DNA of 59,468 nt from Paulinella micropora (lineage: Eukaryota > Cercozoa > Imbricatea > Euglyphida). The notes beneath the pieces were generated by a model. That model saw nothing but the letters and a program-made list of their open reading frames with translations, made no database searches and was not told the origin of the DNA. The stretch covers positions 492,655 to 552,122 of the forward strand of contig BJOX01000328.1 of assembly GCA_009731375.1 (NCBI GenBank). The letters are read 5' to 3'. How positions within the stretch are numbered: the first letter of the stretch is position 1; each line of letters starts with the position of its first letter. Position numbers and translations under genes: made by a program. Of this stretch, positions 1 through 56,084 are shown in pieces.

Positions 1-141
1 ACAGAGGGCCCAGTAAGCAGATGGAGTTTCGAGACTGTTCGACAGTCTAGTATAAACCGACAGAGCACTGTGGGTTTTATTCCGGGCTCAACAAGCGAGA
101 AAGGGCACCCTGAGGGAACAGGATTGTGCTTCCCGTCGCTA
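1..141. repeat. Dispersed repeat A, copy 1
   Basis: This stretch recurs almost unchanged at 3660-3800, and both copies end in CCCGTCGCTA. The window begins inside it, so its left part is missing here; the second copy is preceded by about 150 bp of further unique sequence. It is not recognised as a gene. It is probably a fragment of a retroelement or other dispersed element. Confidence 0.75.
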
Positions 142-223
142 TTTCGGCATATGACTTATAGGCGTATGGCTAGGCACACATAAGGCACCCCACCACGGGC
201 CCAGCACACCCACACCATCCCCT

Positions 224-300
<77 letters not shown>

Positions 301-340
301 GTCAAACGCACATAGCTCATACGGCTAGTCTAAAGAAAAC

Positions 341-438
<98 letters not shown>

Positions 439-512
439 TACATAGTGGATGGATGAATGGCCATCAAACCAAGTCGCAAAACAGAAACAGAAACATAGAC
501 ATCATGTAACAA

Positions 513-578
<66 letters not shown>

Positions 579-966
579 TTATATTTGTATTTATATTTAT
601 ATTTATATTTATATTATATTTATATTTATATTTATTTATATATACATATATATATGTATACACACACACACATATATATATATATAATATATATGTATAT
701 ATAAATATATTATATATATATATACATAGGTATTACACCACTGTTTTAATATATATATATATATATACATATATATACTTCATAATTTACACGACTGTTC
801 TTTATACTTGGTAATTACAAAACCATCATGCATAGCGTGAATGGAATAAATATATCATTACATATCTCTATCTATCTCTATCTATCTATCTATCTATCCA
901 TCCATCCATCTAATTATCTATCTATCTATCCATACGTTTGATCATTACACGACAGAGTGTGATATG

Positions 967-1013
<47 letters not shown>

Positions 1014-1045
1014 ATTTATCCATCCATCCATCCATCCATCCATCC

Positions 1046-1080
<35 letters not shown>

Positions 1081-1501
1081 CGTACGTTGTTTGATCATTA
1101 CACGACAGAGTATGATATATAGCTCAAGTTATGTATGTATGTATGTATCTATGTATCTATGTATCTGTGTATGTATCTTTGTATCTATATATGTACACGA
1201 TAGTGTGATATATAGCTCAAGGTATGTATCTATGTATGTATCTATGTATGTATGTATGTATCTATGTATGTATCTGTGTATGTATCTTTGTATCTATATT
1301 TGTATGTATGTGGTATGTATGTATGTATGTTTCTCTATCTCTGTATGTATCTATGTATGTATCTATGTATGTATCTATGCACGTATCTATGCATATATCC
1401 ATGTATGTATCTATGTATCTGCGTATGTGATACGTGATATAGCTGAATTTTACCACTTAGTCAACGCTGTATGTATGTATGTATCTATGTTTGTGATATA
1501 G
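142..1501. repeat. Microsatellite intron of VPS16 with 3'-splice-site copies
   Basis: The stretch holds (GATA)n at about 227-300 and 343-435, (AT)n with TTTATA variants at 508-780, and (TATC)n then (TATG)n from 860 to 1430. A truncated copy of the next exon's acceptor edge lies at about 1436-1471 (GATATAG then CTGAATTTTACCAC). Shorter relics with GATATATAGCTCAAG lie near 1115 and 1208. No other gene is seen. Confidence 0.7.
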
Positions 1502-29016
<27,515 letters not shown>

Positions 29017-29629
29017 ACATGACTTGTGAGAATAGTTATTTAATAGCAGGGGTTTAATAGACCACGAGTGACCATGCTCGCCCCTTTGTCAAGGCTGGTT
29101 AGTGCTTGGGATAGGCTGTAGGCAGCTGAAAGGCTTGGCATTGGGTAAGGGCTTTTAGAGGGCTGTGAGGCATGAGGCTTGGCTGTCGAGGCAATTCGAC
29201 TATTTTGCCTGCCTGTGGACCGGAGCCGGGGTGGAGAGCGAGCTAGGCTACAGCCGAGGACATTCAAGTGGCAAAGCCAACCATATTCAAATTCAGAACC
29301 AGAATTCAAATTAGTTTAATTTAACTGCTATATCCGTCCGCAAAATCAGCGTAATTTTTCGCGAAATGTTACCGTTAAATTAGACTAATTTGAATTCTGT
29401 TTCTTAATGTGAATCTGATGGTTAACTTTGCCTTTTGAAGTCCTCTGCTGTATCAACTGTCCTTCCACATTTTTATTGCAAGGATGCTTATCATGTAGAT
29501 TTATGAATTCAAACCAATTCTAAGTTCCATACTATGATCTGGCTTTCAATTGTCAATAGTATGAACATGAATGTTTTTGCCTGCCCCATGTCACCGTCAC
29601 GCAATCAGTGGCATGATGCTGCAACCGAG
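29017..29629. other. Intergenic, nothing recognised
   Basis: This is ordinary-complexity sequence after the VPS16 stop. A near-inverted pair around 29306-29330 and 29375-29395 (AATTCAAATTAGTTTAATTT and AAATTAGACTAATTTGAATT) is the only structure noted. No convincing coding frame is present. Confidence 0.5.
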
Positions 29630-30310
29630 ATTTTATTTAATAACAGTAAAATGCTTATTCCGAAATCGTGAAAGATCAAAGGACCTGTCGTTCGACCCTC
29701 GCGCCCTTTCTTGCAAGAAGACAACAGTTTTCCTTTGTGAGAATTGCTGTGCTCGCTTGCGAGAAGCGGTTTTGGTGGTATTCCACCACAGAGAAAATGG
29801 CAATCGTATGCCTTCAGCTGAAAACTTTTCCATTAAGAAGTAGGCCGGTTTGCTACGGAAACGGATTGTTGAAATATATAAGTAAAAAACATAAAAAATA
29901 AATTGGGAAAGACTGGAAAAATATAATTAAGAGGTAATTAGAAAAGATAAGCGAGATGTGAGCTGAGAAGAAACGAGAAGGGAAAAGAGAATAAATGATA
30001 AATCGCGAAGAAATTACATATGTTTGGGAAAAGGAAAATCCCAGTGAAAAATATAAATTAAATATGGTAAGGGGTAATAGGTAAATAATAAGAAAGGAAA
30101 TAACTTGAAAAAACTATTACGAGCAGAAAACCGAAAGAAAATAAAGAAGAAAACAAATAGAAACATAAATGTCGGAGGAATAAAAAAGAGAATAGAAAAA
30201 ATAGAAAAGAACTGGGAGAGAAAGGACGAAAAGAGAAAAGACGAAAAAAGCTAACTAACCAACAAAAGAAAAACGATCCCACTGAGAGGGATAGAAAGTC
30301 CCACTGTTCG
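29630..30310. repeat. Long direct repeat, left copy (candidate pseudo-LTR)
   Basis: It aligns with 37478-38110 over most of its length: AATCGTGAAAGATCAAAGGA, CGTTCGACCCTCGC, CCTTTGTGAGAATTGCTGTG, AGAAAATGGCAATCGTAT, then a diverged A-rich half. Both copies have the same orientation and flank the two Penelope-like RT regions. Penelope-like elements often carry such terminal direct repeats. Confidence 0.7.
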
Positions 30311-30572
30311 CCAGCATACTGTTGTCTTGAATACAATATACAGTAGCTAGTAAGTCAGAGTGTCAGGCTATCAACTTGGACAGGTGGTCACCTCTTGCCT
30401 TTTAATGAATAAAATGAAAACTTGAAAGTCTAACAGCTCATTTTTTCTATTTAGTACTTGAAATTGTCTCGGCCTGATTGTTATAATTTTGTTGTTGACC
30501 TGATCGATAGTATTTATTTTTGACATTGATTACTTGTGGACAGTCGAGTGTATTTAACTTCCACATGTCAGT

Positions 30573-33500
30573 TTATATTATTAAAGTTAATATTATTTGC
30601 TTATACACCTGTGAGCTAGTAAAATAAAAGGAGGCAGGGTACTGCCATAGTAGCCTTTTTAAAGTGCTCACTGGTTCCAAGCTGTTCAAGTTAGAGTATG
30701 TCAAAAGATGACAAAAATGACAGTGAAAATTTTGTTTTCTCTGTGACAGAACTTTTGGTAAATTGTAGGCCATGTTTGGGGAGAACAACTTGATGATAGT
30801 TGCCTTAACGATTTTTTGAAAATAGATTTCGGATATCTGCATTCGAAAAGAAGTTGATATACTGCCTCCTCCAACACCTCATTATCGGTTGATTGATTTC
30901 GGTACATCCCAAGCATCCTTTTGATAGTCGCCGTTCTCACTCTATTGTCAGTGTACGACGATAATGGTGGGAGGCGTGGATATGGTGTTGTAGCATTACT
31001 AATCAAAAAATTCCAAGTTTTGAAATGCGGGCGGCGAGAATGAAAACCAAAATATAACTTCTTACCAATTTTTAAGTCACTCCCAGCAAAAACGAGTTTG
31101 TAAAATCGTTCGTCAACATCTATTTATTGTTCTTCAACCTCTAGACCACCAGTGTACACGGCTTGCGCGTGCATATGCATATATTCTAGATGTCTGAGTG
31201 ACTGCATATGGGGTGTCAGACGTTCTAAAAATGTTTGGTCGTCTTGTGGAGTCACGAGAGGAAAAAGCAGATCGTCAACTTGTCGAATGCCGTATACAAA
31301 TTCAGATAGATTTTGTCTACGTAGTACAGTAAGAAATCTAAACTCATCACAGATACACTTTATTTTGGCCAACGTGGAAGAAAGATAGCCTCCGATCGGG
31401 CAACCTTTAACTTGCTGAAAGCAAGCGTTCCCCATCATGAAGTAAGTGTTGTTCAGATCCATCTCGACTATGTCGAGTAAGTCCTGAAAACTGAAAACGA
31501 CATAGTCGTCTCGTGAGGCACTATGGTGCCAACCTACAGCATGTTTCATCCTTCTATTTAAATCAAGTCGCACTGAAAACTGAAGACGACAAAGTCGTCT
31601 CGTGAGGCACTATGGTGCCAACCTACATCATGTTTCATCCTTCTATTTACATCAAGTCGCAACGTTTTTGACACCTGTATTTTTTCCTCTTTAAGCTTTC
31701 CTCTCTTACCAGTGGCTTCATAGTGACGTAAAATCATGAAAAGCCAGTGGATAGACATGATGATCTCTTTATTATCTAGCCAAGTGAACATTTGTTTCAC
31801 ATCAAATGACAAAGCTTGAACATTCAATTCGACGTTCAAATTTTTTTCTAATTTCTGAAGCAAAGTATGGGCTTTTTTCATTTTTCCTTTGAGATCTGAA
31901 AGCTTATTGAGATTGAAGTTTTGCACGTATTTTGTGATTTGCATAATAAAAAAGTTCAAGGCTTTGGCCGCGTATTTGAGTGTCTTTCGACCTTGTGAGC
32001 GAGACTGAATACAAATTAATCGCGTTTTGTTTTCCGGATCTTTGTCCTTTGGAGGAGATGTCATAAGTTTGTTGACGTCCCCTTTTTTTATTCAACGGAG
32101 CAAAGCGACCGAGATTTCTTTTATTGTATTCGTGTCTGTACTTGCGTAAAATCTGTTGTTCTGTTATGCTGACTGCTTTGAAACACGGGGATTCTACCAT
32201 TTCTTGTTTCAACCTTTGCCATAGCATAACAGGGCATTCTACCCATAACTGGTTTTTGTTTTTGTCGAGGTCCTTTACAATCAGTTTGTTCTTTTCGATT
32301 GAATTTTTCACTGAGTGTAAAGTATTCCAACTTATTCTTTGGTTTTTATTTGCAGTATGCTTTCCGAATTTTGCTGATTTTTATCCCACAAATTTTGCAA
32401 ATTTCGTAAAATGATATTGCCTGCCGCCTTTGTTGTTCCCATGGATTGCAGTATAGTGAACAATGCATGTTTTCCAGTCTGAATCTGTGCATCTTGTTGC
32501 TGATTTGTGTCAGTCAATTTGGAACGGTCGGTCCGACCATCAGCCTGACTTGGCCTTTTACCAAAAATGATGGATTTGGTCAACATACTTTTTGACACCG
32601 ATCCAGAATTCTTTTTGCGCATTGTCGCAGTCGAGAGAGGGAATTGCGGATGCATGTAGTCTACCTACTATTCCCATCTCTCCTTCCATGTCTTTCAGTC
32701 TCGGACTGAAATGTTTTCCATTTTTGCAAAGTGGGGAGCATTCAGGTTATTCGAAAAACTGAAAGTCAAAACCGTCAATCCACATGTGAATGTTTATCAA
32801 AGTCTTCGCAAGAGATGGTGAGTTTTTTCTGTACTATCGTTGCAAGTGATAGCACAGACATCCATGTTTGTTGTGGCATGGTGACATGCTGTAGAATGAT
32901 TGCTGGTATTGCTTTGAGCTCCTTTCTGGGTAGGTGTTCTATGAACAGCATTTTCATAATACAGTTAGAGCTCTTGAGGATCTCTGGTTAATGTAGAAGT
33001 CGAGATCTGACAATAGACGCAATTCGTTCTTTAATTTTCCAGTGAGGCATTTGTTAAGTCTGTGCCCATACGTGTATTGCCTGCTGTCTGGTTGCTTTTT
33101 TTATATCACGTTCCCATGCTTTTGGATGATACCATAGCTTTTCGACATTGACTGCCTTGTCAAGAACAGCTCCTCTTGAGTCAATTCGCAAAGCCAATGG
33201 TTGTCTATTTAACAATAGTACTTCTTTTGCTAGAGAAGAGGACAAATGACAATATGCCCCAGTCCAAGTTAGAGACGAGTGTGACTGTCGTTGTGTTTGT
33301 TGTGCTCGTTCATTTGGCTCATATAGTTTTGTGTTGCGGTACACATATAATCAGAATCTGTTTTATCTCCTCCTTTTCCATATCTTGTCACCATGATCTT
33401 GTCATTATTGTCAAAGTGATCAAGAAAGGAGATCAAAGAGGGAGAGAAGTGTTGAGTGATACCGTTACACCCTACCCATAAAGTTAGATTGGCAATACGA

Positions 33501-35198
33501 TTGTGCAATCCATTGAGCATCCAGCATAACTTCGAGCAACATTGAGCAGCCTTGCGCCCGCACATACCTGGCTTTGCTTTTTTGCGTTCTCGTATTGGGA
33601 GAGACTGCGAAGTATGTGGCTTGTATGTCTTGTTTGCTTTAAAGTCTTGCATGTAAGCTGGTCATTTTTTATTCATTTTTGGCGTTAGCCATTGAATGAA
33701 GGAATTTTCTGTTTGCACCCATATTGACTTTGAATGGAGCTTCTCACCCTTTGTTCTGTAAGGTACTTTGCCCAGGTTCAATATGGGTACTGAAATAAAA
33801 TGCCCATAGCCAAACTGACCGGCCATTCTTGACAGTTGCTGGTCTGAGTGAGTCTGAGCTGGATTTATTATGTTTCCATGCTCGCATTTGTCTGAATTCC
33901 TGTTTCATTCTAGACAAGAAGTTTGACGTCTCACCCACGTAATCTAGACTTGTCAGTGGTGAGTAAATATAGTAGACAACCGAAACGTTTGCTCCATGAT
34001 TATTACCCGGTTGATCAAGAAAATCAAAAGCATGTAAGCTGTCGACGTTCGGAATAGAATTAATCATCGTCAGCTTAGCTTTTATCCATTTCGAATCCGT
34101 CACCGGTATGGATGCCATTGTCAGAAAGTGTTGTACCATCATAGACAACCGGAATACTTTCCATACTATTCTGCCGTGCGAAGTCGTTGCCAGCGATTTG
34201 ATTTAATACAGTAGAAAATTGCTTTTCTAAGAAGGATATTTACCAGAAATTTGCTAGAGGTGCAAACGCTATTGCTACATCGTTTGTCATTTTTTGCACT
34301 AGTGCTTGTCCTGGTGTTAAGGTTTTCTTGAGAGGGGTAGGCAAGTCTTGGGTAGATTCTTCGCACCCGCCTGTACAGTGCATAAAGTCTAGTAACGCAC
34401 TGCGTCAAGTCTCCCCCGTCTCCCTAAGTGTTTTTCTTTGCTGCGGCTCTGGATTTTGCCGCTTCAGATGGTGAGGATGTAACAGTAACTGGCACTGTGT
34501 GGAGTCGTGCTACCTGCCTTAGCCTTTTTCGCTGATTGTGGCGGAGACAGCTCTGCTGTTGATTTTCGTTTCTTTCCAACCTCTGTTTTGTTCGGAGTGG
34601 AAGACGCAATCGCAGATGTCTCCGACTCTGGCTCCGACGCAGACTCAGACGAGTTATCGCTATCGTTATCTTTGGTTTGTTTGCGACCCATCTTTGGTTC
34701 CTTTGACCGACGTTTTCTCTTCAAGCAGAGCAATGCTTGATTGTAACTCATCCATCTTTGGTTCCTTTGACGATCCACCCTACCGCCAGCTAGCAAGAAC
34801 AAACCGCTGCTTGTTCACTTTTCCCACTTCTGCGGAATGACATTCATCTCTTTGACGTAACTGATATTTATGTGAACCTTCCAAAACAAGATAGTAGTAG
34901 GATTGAAGTCATCCAGCTCCCCTTGACAGTTCGGATGCAGAGCAGATGATTTTTTAGCTCCTTGTCGGTTGTAGTTGCTTTGGAATCCTCCCACGTTTTG
35001 TTTCTTATTTGATTGCTTTTTTGGAGACGGGATTTTTAGCACACTCAGCAAGTCTATCATCTTGCTTGCGGCTCCCTCGGTTGCGTCTCCTTGTTTTTGT
35101 TGCTTTTTCCCCTTACGAGGAATTTGTTTTTCCCTAGCTCCAGGCTTTGTAGGACTCTTGGAGCTCATAGCTGTAACACGCTCTTGTAGAAATCCCAC
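30573..35198 (-). pseudogene. Penelope-like retroelement 1, GIY-YIG then RT (permuted), decayed
   Basis: Read 5' to 3' on the minus strand: a basic N terminus (35198-34815), a Ser/Lys-rich stretch with KKRKS and KKAK (34802-34464), a GIY-YIG-like domain (34148-33744: VVYYIYSP...YVGETSNFLSRM), a Cys-containing block (33652-33269), then RT segments with LSFDVKQMFTWLDNKEI (about 31820), QVKGCPIGGYLSS (about 31415) and YGIRQVDDLL (about 31280), and a thumb-like end RTATIKRMLGM (about 30930). Stops and frameshifts separate these pieces, so it is dead. An endonuclease ahead of the RT matches the permuted Naiad/Chlamys class rather than classic Penelope. An 85-bp tandem duplication lies between RT motifs A and B. 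Confidence 0.8.
31484..31655 (-). repeat. 85-bp tandem duplication inside the RT
   Basis: Two adjacent copies encode RMKHAVGWHHSASRDDYVVF and RMKHDVGWHHSASRDDFVVF. They differ at a few bases, so the duplication is not recent. It would disturb spacing between RT motifs A and B. Confidence 0.8.
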
Positions 35199-35371
35199 GA
35201 CTCGTCAGCATAGCTTCGGCGCAGACCCGTAATTCGAGTCGAGTTGCTAAATTGAAGAGGCCCCGGGAATCGTATCGGGGAACCGAACCTCAAGGCGCAC
35301 TAACCCCACCCTGCGAGATGCAATAAAATCACGAATAGGTAAAATCCACCAGTTACTAGACGAGTGGCTGG

Positions 35372-36700
35372 CTATGCAAGGGTTCGGCCCGGGTAGCTCG
35401 TGTAAGAAACTCTGGACTCAGGACCATCGTACGCTGAACAAGTTCGTCGTATTTTCAATCCATTCAGGCCACTGTGACTCGAAATCCGAAAACAGTCTTC
35501 ATCGCGAGAGCTCCTTCGAGATAGGGCCGTCTTCAACAATCCCCGAGAATACCTGGTTTCCACAAAAAGTCGCAAGACTGACTCTGCTAATACAATATCC
35601 TCGAGCTAGAGCTCTGGGCGTAGAACAGTGTAAACATGCCGACAAGAATGCCAATTAGGGTCTCACGTCTAGTGAACGTGTCGACCATTGCATGCAAGGA
35701 AATCTGATTTGGTTTTCGGTCATCATCGAAACCCAGTTGTTGAAGTGAGGACGGGACAAGTACGTGTCACTGACATCAACGGGAATAATGAGGTCGTACC
35801 CTCCAAAGACGATCGAGTAGTGTCCTCTCACTGGGGAAACTGAGTCTTCTTTGAGTTCTAATCCTCACGTATACAGCTGATCATCAGGCGGATGATCTGT
35901 GCTACCCGATTGCCGGATCAACGAGAGTAAGAGGCCGAGGACCGGATGCTTGACTGGTAAAGCGATCATGAGCAGGAGATCATCTACTTAGCGGATACCA
36001 TAGATGGCCGGCCCCAGGAGCCGGGGGACCTGAATAGTAATAGCGATATGTTCATCGACCATGCACTTGATGACTGCTAGCTGGGCCGAGAGGTACCCGC
36101 CGATGGGACAGCCATGAAGTTGAGTAAAGACAGAGTCGCCCACCGAGATATATGTATGAGCAATATCCAAACGGATGATCCTAGTGATGTCGTCAAACGA
36201 AAAGGAAAAAAAGTCCGCAGTCGCATTTCCCCTCTTCTACCCTACTTCGTATCGAAGCTTATTATCTGCGGTCATCCACGCTTGGTCATCCACGCTTGTT
36301 TCGAGACTTGAAAGGCATCGCAATATGTGGCAGAGCGCTTGTTCTCCCTCGTGAAGAGCTTCATCGCTGTAAGGGCAAAATGAACTGAGTTGAGGACGGA
36401 CTCGTGTGATAACCAGGTGAACATCTGCTTCACGTCAAATTCGAATACGCATATACTGCTTCGGTCGTTGAACTTACGGAAATTGGTCATGGCACGGATC
36501 AGGTGGTGTTGGAGTCACGAAAGATTGGGGAGGTTGAAATGTTTGAGAACTCCGTCTAGCTGGAGGATAACGAATTGTAGGACCCGACTGAGGTTACGGA
36601 GTACGTTGCGCCATGGTGAGCGTTTTTGTTTGAGATTGTCGTTATCTCAATACAGGTTATCTTTATCTACGAATCGTCTACACTCGCCGTAGTTATCATC
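35372..36700 (-). pseudogene. Penelope-like retroelement 2, RT fragment
   Basis: This is a second, diverged RT upstream of element 1 on the minus strand. It shows FEFDVKQMFTWL (about 36440), LHGCPIGGYLSAQL (about 36110) and YGIR-stop-VDDLLLM (about 35990), where a TAA replaces the Gln codon of element 1. A later LYT-stop-GLEL aligns with VYTGGLEV, and a LIGILVGMF block aligns with TIKRMLGMY. Tandem copies are usual for Penelope-like elements. No endonuclease domain was recognised for this copy. Confidence 0.75.
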
Positions 36701-37477
36701 CCGGAGGCACTCACTGAATAGCTTCATAATTGATCATGAGGACCACCAGACATTACAGCAGTGAGTGGCTGTTGTTCAAAAGCTATTTGTAAAATGTTTC
36801 GCACTAGTTCTTCTCCTTAGCAGTCATATAGTTACTCTTGACGAAAGAGCTCTTACTTAAACGTGAATTTTGTTATACATAATGGAGACAACCATTGCAA
36901 ATTCATTGAGACTGTCCCATGCAAACTTTTCTCCTGTTCGTGCTGCTGTAGAGGAACTCTGTTCACTCCATCTGTCATCGCCTCGTAGATTATAGCGTCG
37001 TCCTCTCTGACAATGCTTGGCGCCTGGCGGAGTAATCGAAGTCGACAATCAAGTGAGTGCCTCCCAATATGATGTCGGCCTGAATGTTCCTAGGCGAGCT
37101 CTGGTTTCTCCTCGTCAGCTCATGATGTCTTGCTGCAGGGGAATGATAACATCGGCTTGATGGAGATGAAGTTTGACGCTGTTGGGGAGCATGTCTGTCA
37201 CCATCTCGCCAAGATTAGTCACGTCGATCACCATCTCGTCCTCTGTGTCAAAGAACTGCAAAAGAAAAGATGGACTGGTAGACGTGGTAGAGAGATAGAG
37301 AGGTAGCTATCGTTAAATACATGATTCAAGAGGGAGATAGACTTCGCTTGCTACTTCTTCTGTCACTGTTGTTATTGGCATGTCATCGCGGCAAATCTGC
37401 AGCATGTCAAATCGAAAATGAGTTTCGTAGTGCTATTTACCTGGTTTGATGCACTAATCAGCGTGCAGATCCCTATC
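36701..37477. other. Unassigned sequence upstream of PLE 2
   Basis: It probably holds the decayed N-terminal region of element 2, but no GIY-YIG or other motif was recognised on either strand. Confidence 0.4.
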
Positions 37478-38110
37478 ACATTATTTAATAACCAAATTCT
37501 TATTCAGAAATCGTGAAAGATCAAAGGACAGATCGTTCGACCCTCGCTTTCTTTCTTGCTAGAAGACAATCGTTTGCCTTTGTGAGAATTGCTGTGCACG
37601 CTTCCGAGAAGCGGTTTCGTTGATAATCAATCACATAGAAAATGGCAATCGTATACCGTCAGCTAAAAAACTTTTCCACTGAGGGAGGAACCGGCCCGGC
37701 AGGTTTTTTATTAAAAAAGTTGTTGAAAAATATACGTAAAAAGCGCGAAAACATAGGAAAATAAGTTGGAAAATAGGAAAAAAGTTACTGTTAAATTGAA
37801 AAGCAACTTGAAAAAACAATTCAAAAGGAATACAAACACAGCATACGAAGTGAGGAACGAGAAAAGAAAAAATAGAACGTAATATAAGATAAATCGTAAT
37901 AAAACATATGTCAGGGAAGAGGAAAATCCAAATCAATAAAACAAATATATGATAACAGATAAGAAAAAATGGAAGAAGGGACGTGAAAGAAATAAGAAAA
38001 ATAATAGAAAAACAGGAAAACACGAAAACAGCTATCTAAGCAAAAAAGATCCCACACGGGGGTAGAAATTCCCACGATTCCCCATAACAATTGTTTTAGA
38101 AAAGTCCCAC
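37478..38110. repeat. Long direct repeat, right copy (candidate pseudo-LTR)
   Basis: This is the partner of 29630-30310. Its end (AGTCCCACGAAATCGCCAGC, GTA, ..., GTCGAGTAGCCAAATTG at 38100-38166) also resembles 35188-35260 beside the start of element 1. That suggests a recurring element boundary, as in tandem pseudo-LTR arrays. Confidence 0.65.
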
Positions 38111-39435
38111 GAAATCGCCAGCGTACCCACGACGCAAGCTTGCAATCCCAGTCGAGTAGCCAAATTGTTTCTCCTCACCACCCATCATTTTTATCTAATC
38201 GCTCTTTTAATAGAAACTTGCCTCTCTAACTGTAGGAGTGGGAACACGAAGTTATTAATATGATGATAAAAATAGAACATATACATTATCTTAATACTGA
38301 AACTAAACTACATTAAATAAATTATTTCCTTACACTGTAAGTAGTATATTGCATCACACTGCACTGATTACGTGACATAAGACAACATATTAAACATGAC
38401 ATATTACATTAATCAGCCGACTTTCAACTTATTTTTCTTACTTTTGCTGGGGACATACAAGAGAAAAAACCCTCCAGCTTTGATCTCACCCTTCTCCATC
38501 AATCGAAGTTGTGTGGCGATTCTGAAGCTATCATTTGAAAGCTCAGGACAAGAGCTTTCCAACGGTGTGCTCTGCATGTTCATGTCTCAAATATTGCTTG
38601 AGGTCTGCATGTTCGTGTCTCAAATTTTGTTTGAGGTCTGCATGTTCGTATCTCAAATATTGCTTGTGGAAACTCCGTCCAAAGTTGGGCTGTTTTGCTA
38701 CTTGCTTGTCCTTAGTGATATACTAGAGCTACGACGATACTGAAGGTATTATTTGAAACGCCATAGCGAGAGCTTTGAAATGACATTCCTAGCTTTTGTC
38801 ATGGCAATTACGGTGCAATTTTCTGGCAATCTTTACATTTTGCATGCAAGTATGTAGGTATACGTAGGATGAAAAAATGCATACATACATACGTATGTTC
38901 GCTACTTAATAGCGCTAAGATTTGTAGGCGGCGCACGTTGTTCTGATCTTTTATATTGTCGACCTATTGCTAGTATGTGCCTCTTTGCCTATATTTCTGT
39001 CTATCTATCAGCATATTTGGCATAATGTGCTCATCCTGAGCGCTTCTTACGCAAAATGACAAACTTTTCTCATTCTGCACTTACTGGCAAACTCAAAAAT
39101 GATTTCTGTTTCTCATTACAGGGGTTAACATAGGAGCGTGGAAGAATTTGCAATTTTTGTTTGCACAATGTTGCCTTGTTTGACTGATGCCTGAGATACA
39201 CCGGAAATTGCGTGGAAAGGCTTTTCCACGGCCCAAAGTTAGTCGGATATGGTGACCCATGAGGTATGGAAACCTTTTGCGAACACGGGCTCATGGCTCA
39301 TGAAATTATGGTGTGGTAGGACACACAAATAGCGATAAAAGCGTGGAATCCCAAAGCGGGGGCGCAATGCGGTTTCTCAGTGTATACATCTACCTCCTCA
39401 AGCAACTAGGTTCACCGTCCTGATCATCTACCTCC
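38111..39435. other. Intergenic with a 33-bp tandem repeat
   Basis: Three copies of a 33-bp unit (CATGTTCRTGTCTCAAATAT, TGCTTGAGGTCTG) lie at about 38577-38672. A second copy of the end of the receptor's last exon (CTACCTCCTCAAGCAACTAG) is at about 39390-39413, just past the stop. No other gene is supported. Confidence 0.55.

Positions 39436-56084
<16,649 letters not shown>

Noticed and set aside
29040-29309. 89-codon minus-strand frame after VPS16
   Set aside because: It has no recognisable motif and lies in ordinary intergenic sequence; chance frames of this size are expected.
38396-38743. 115-codon frame with MFVSQIL repeats
   Set aside because: The repeat is a 33-bp DNA tandem repeat; the rest shows no homology or signal, and it lies in apparent intergenic DNA.
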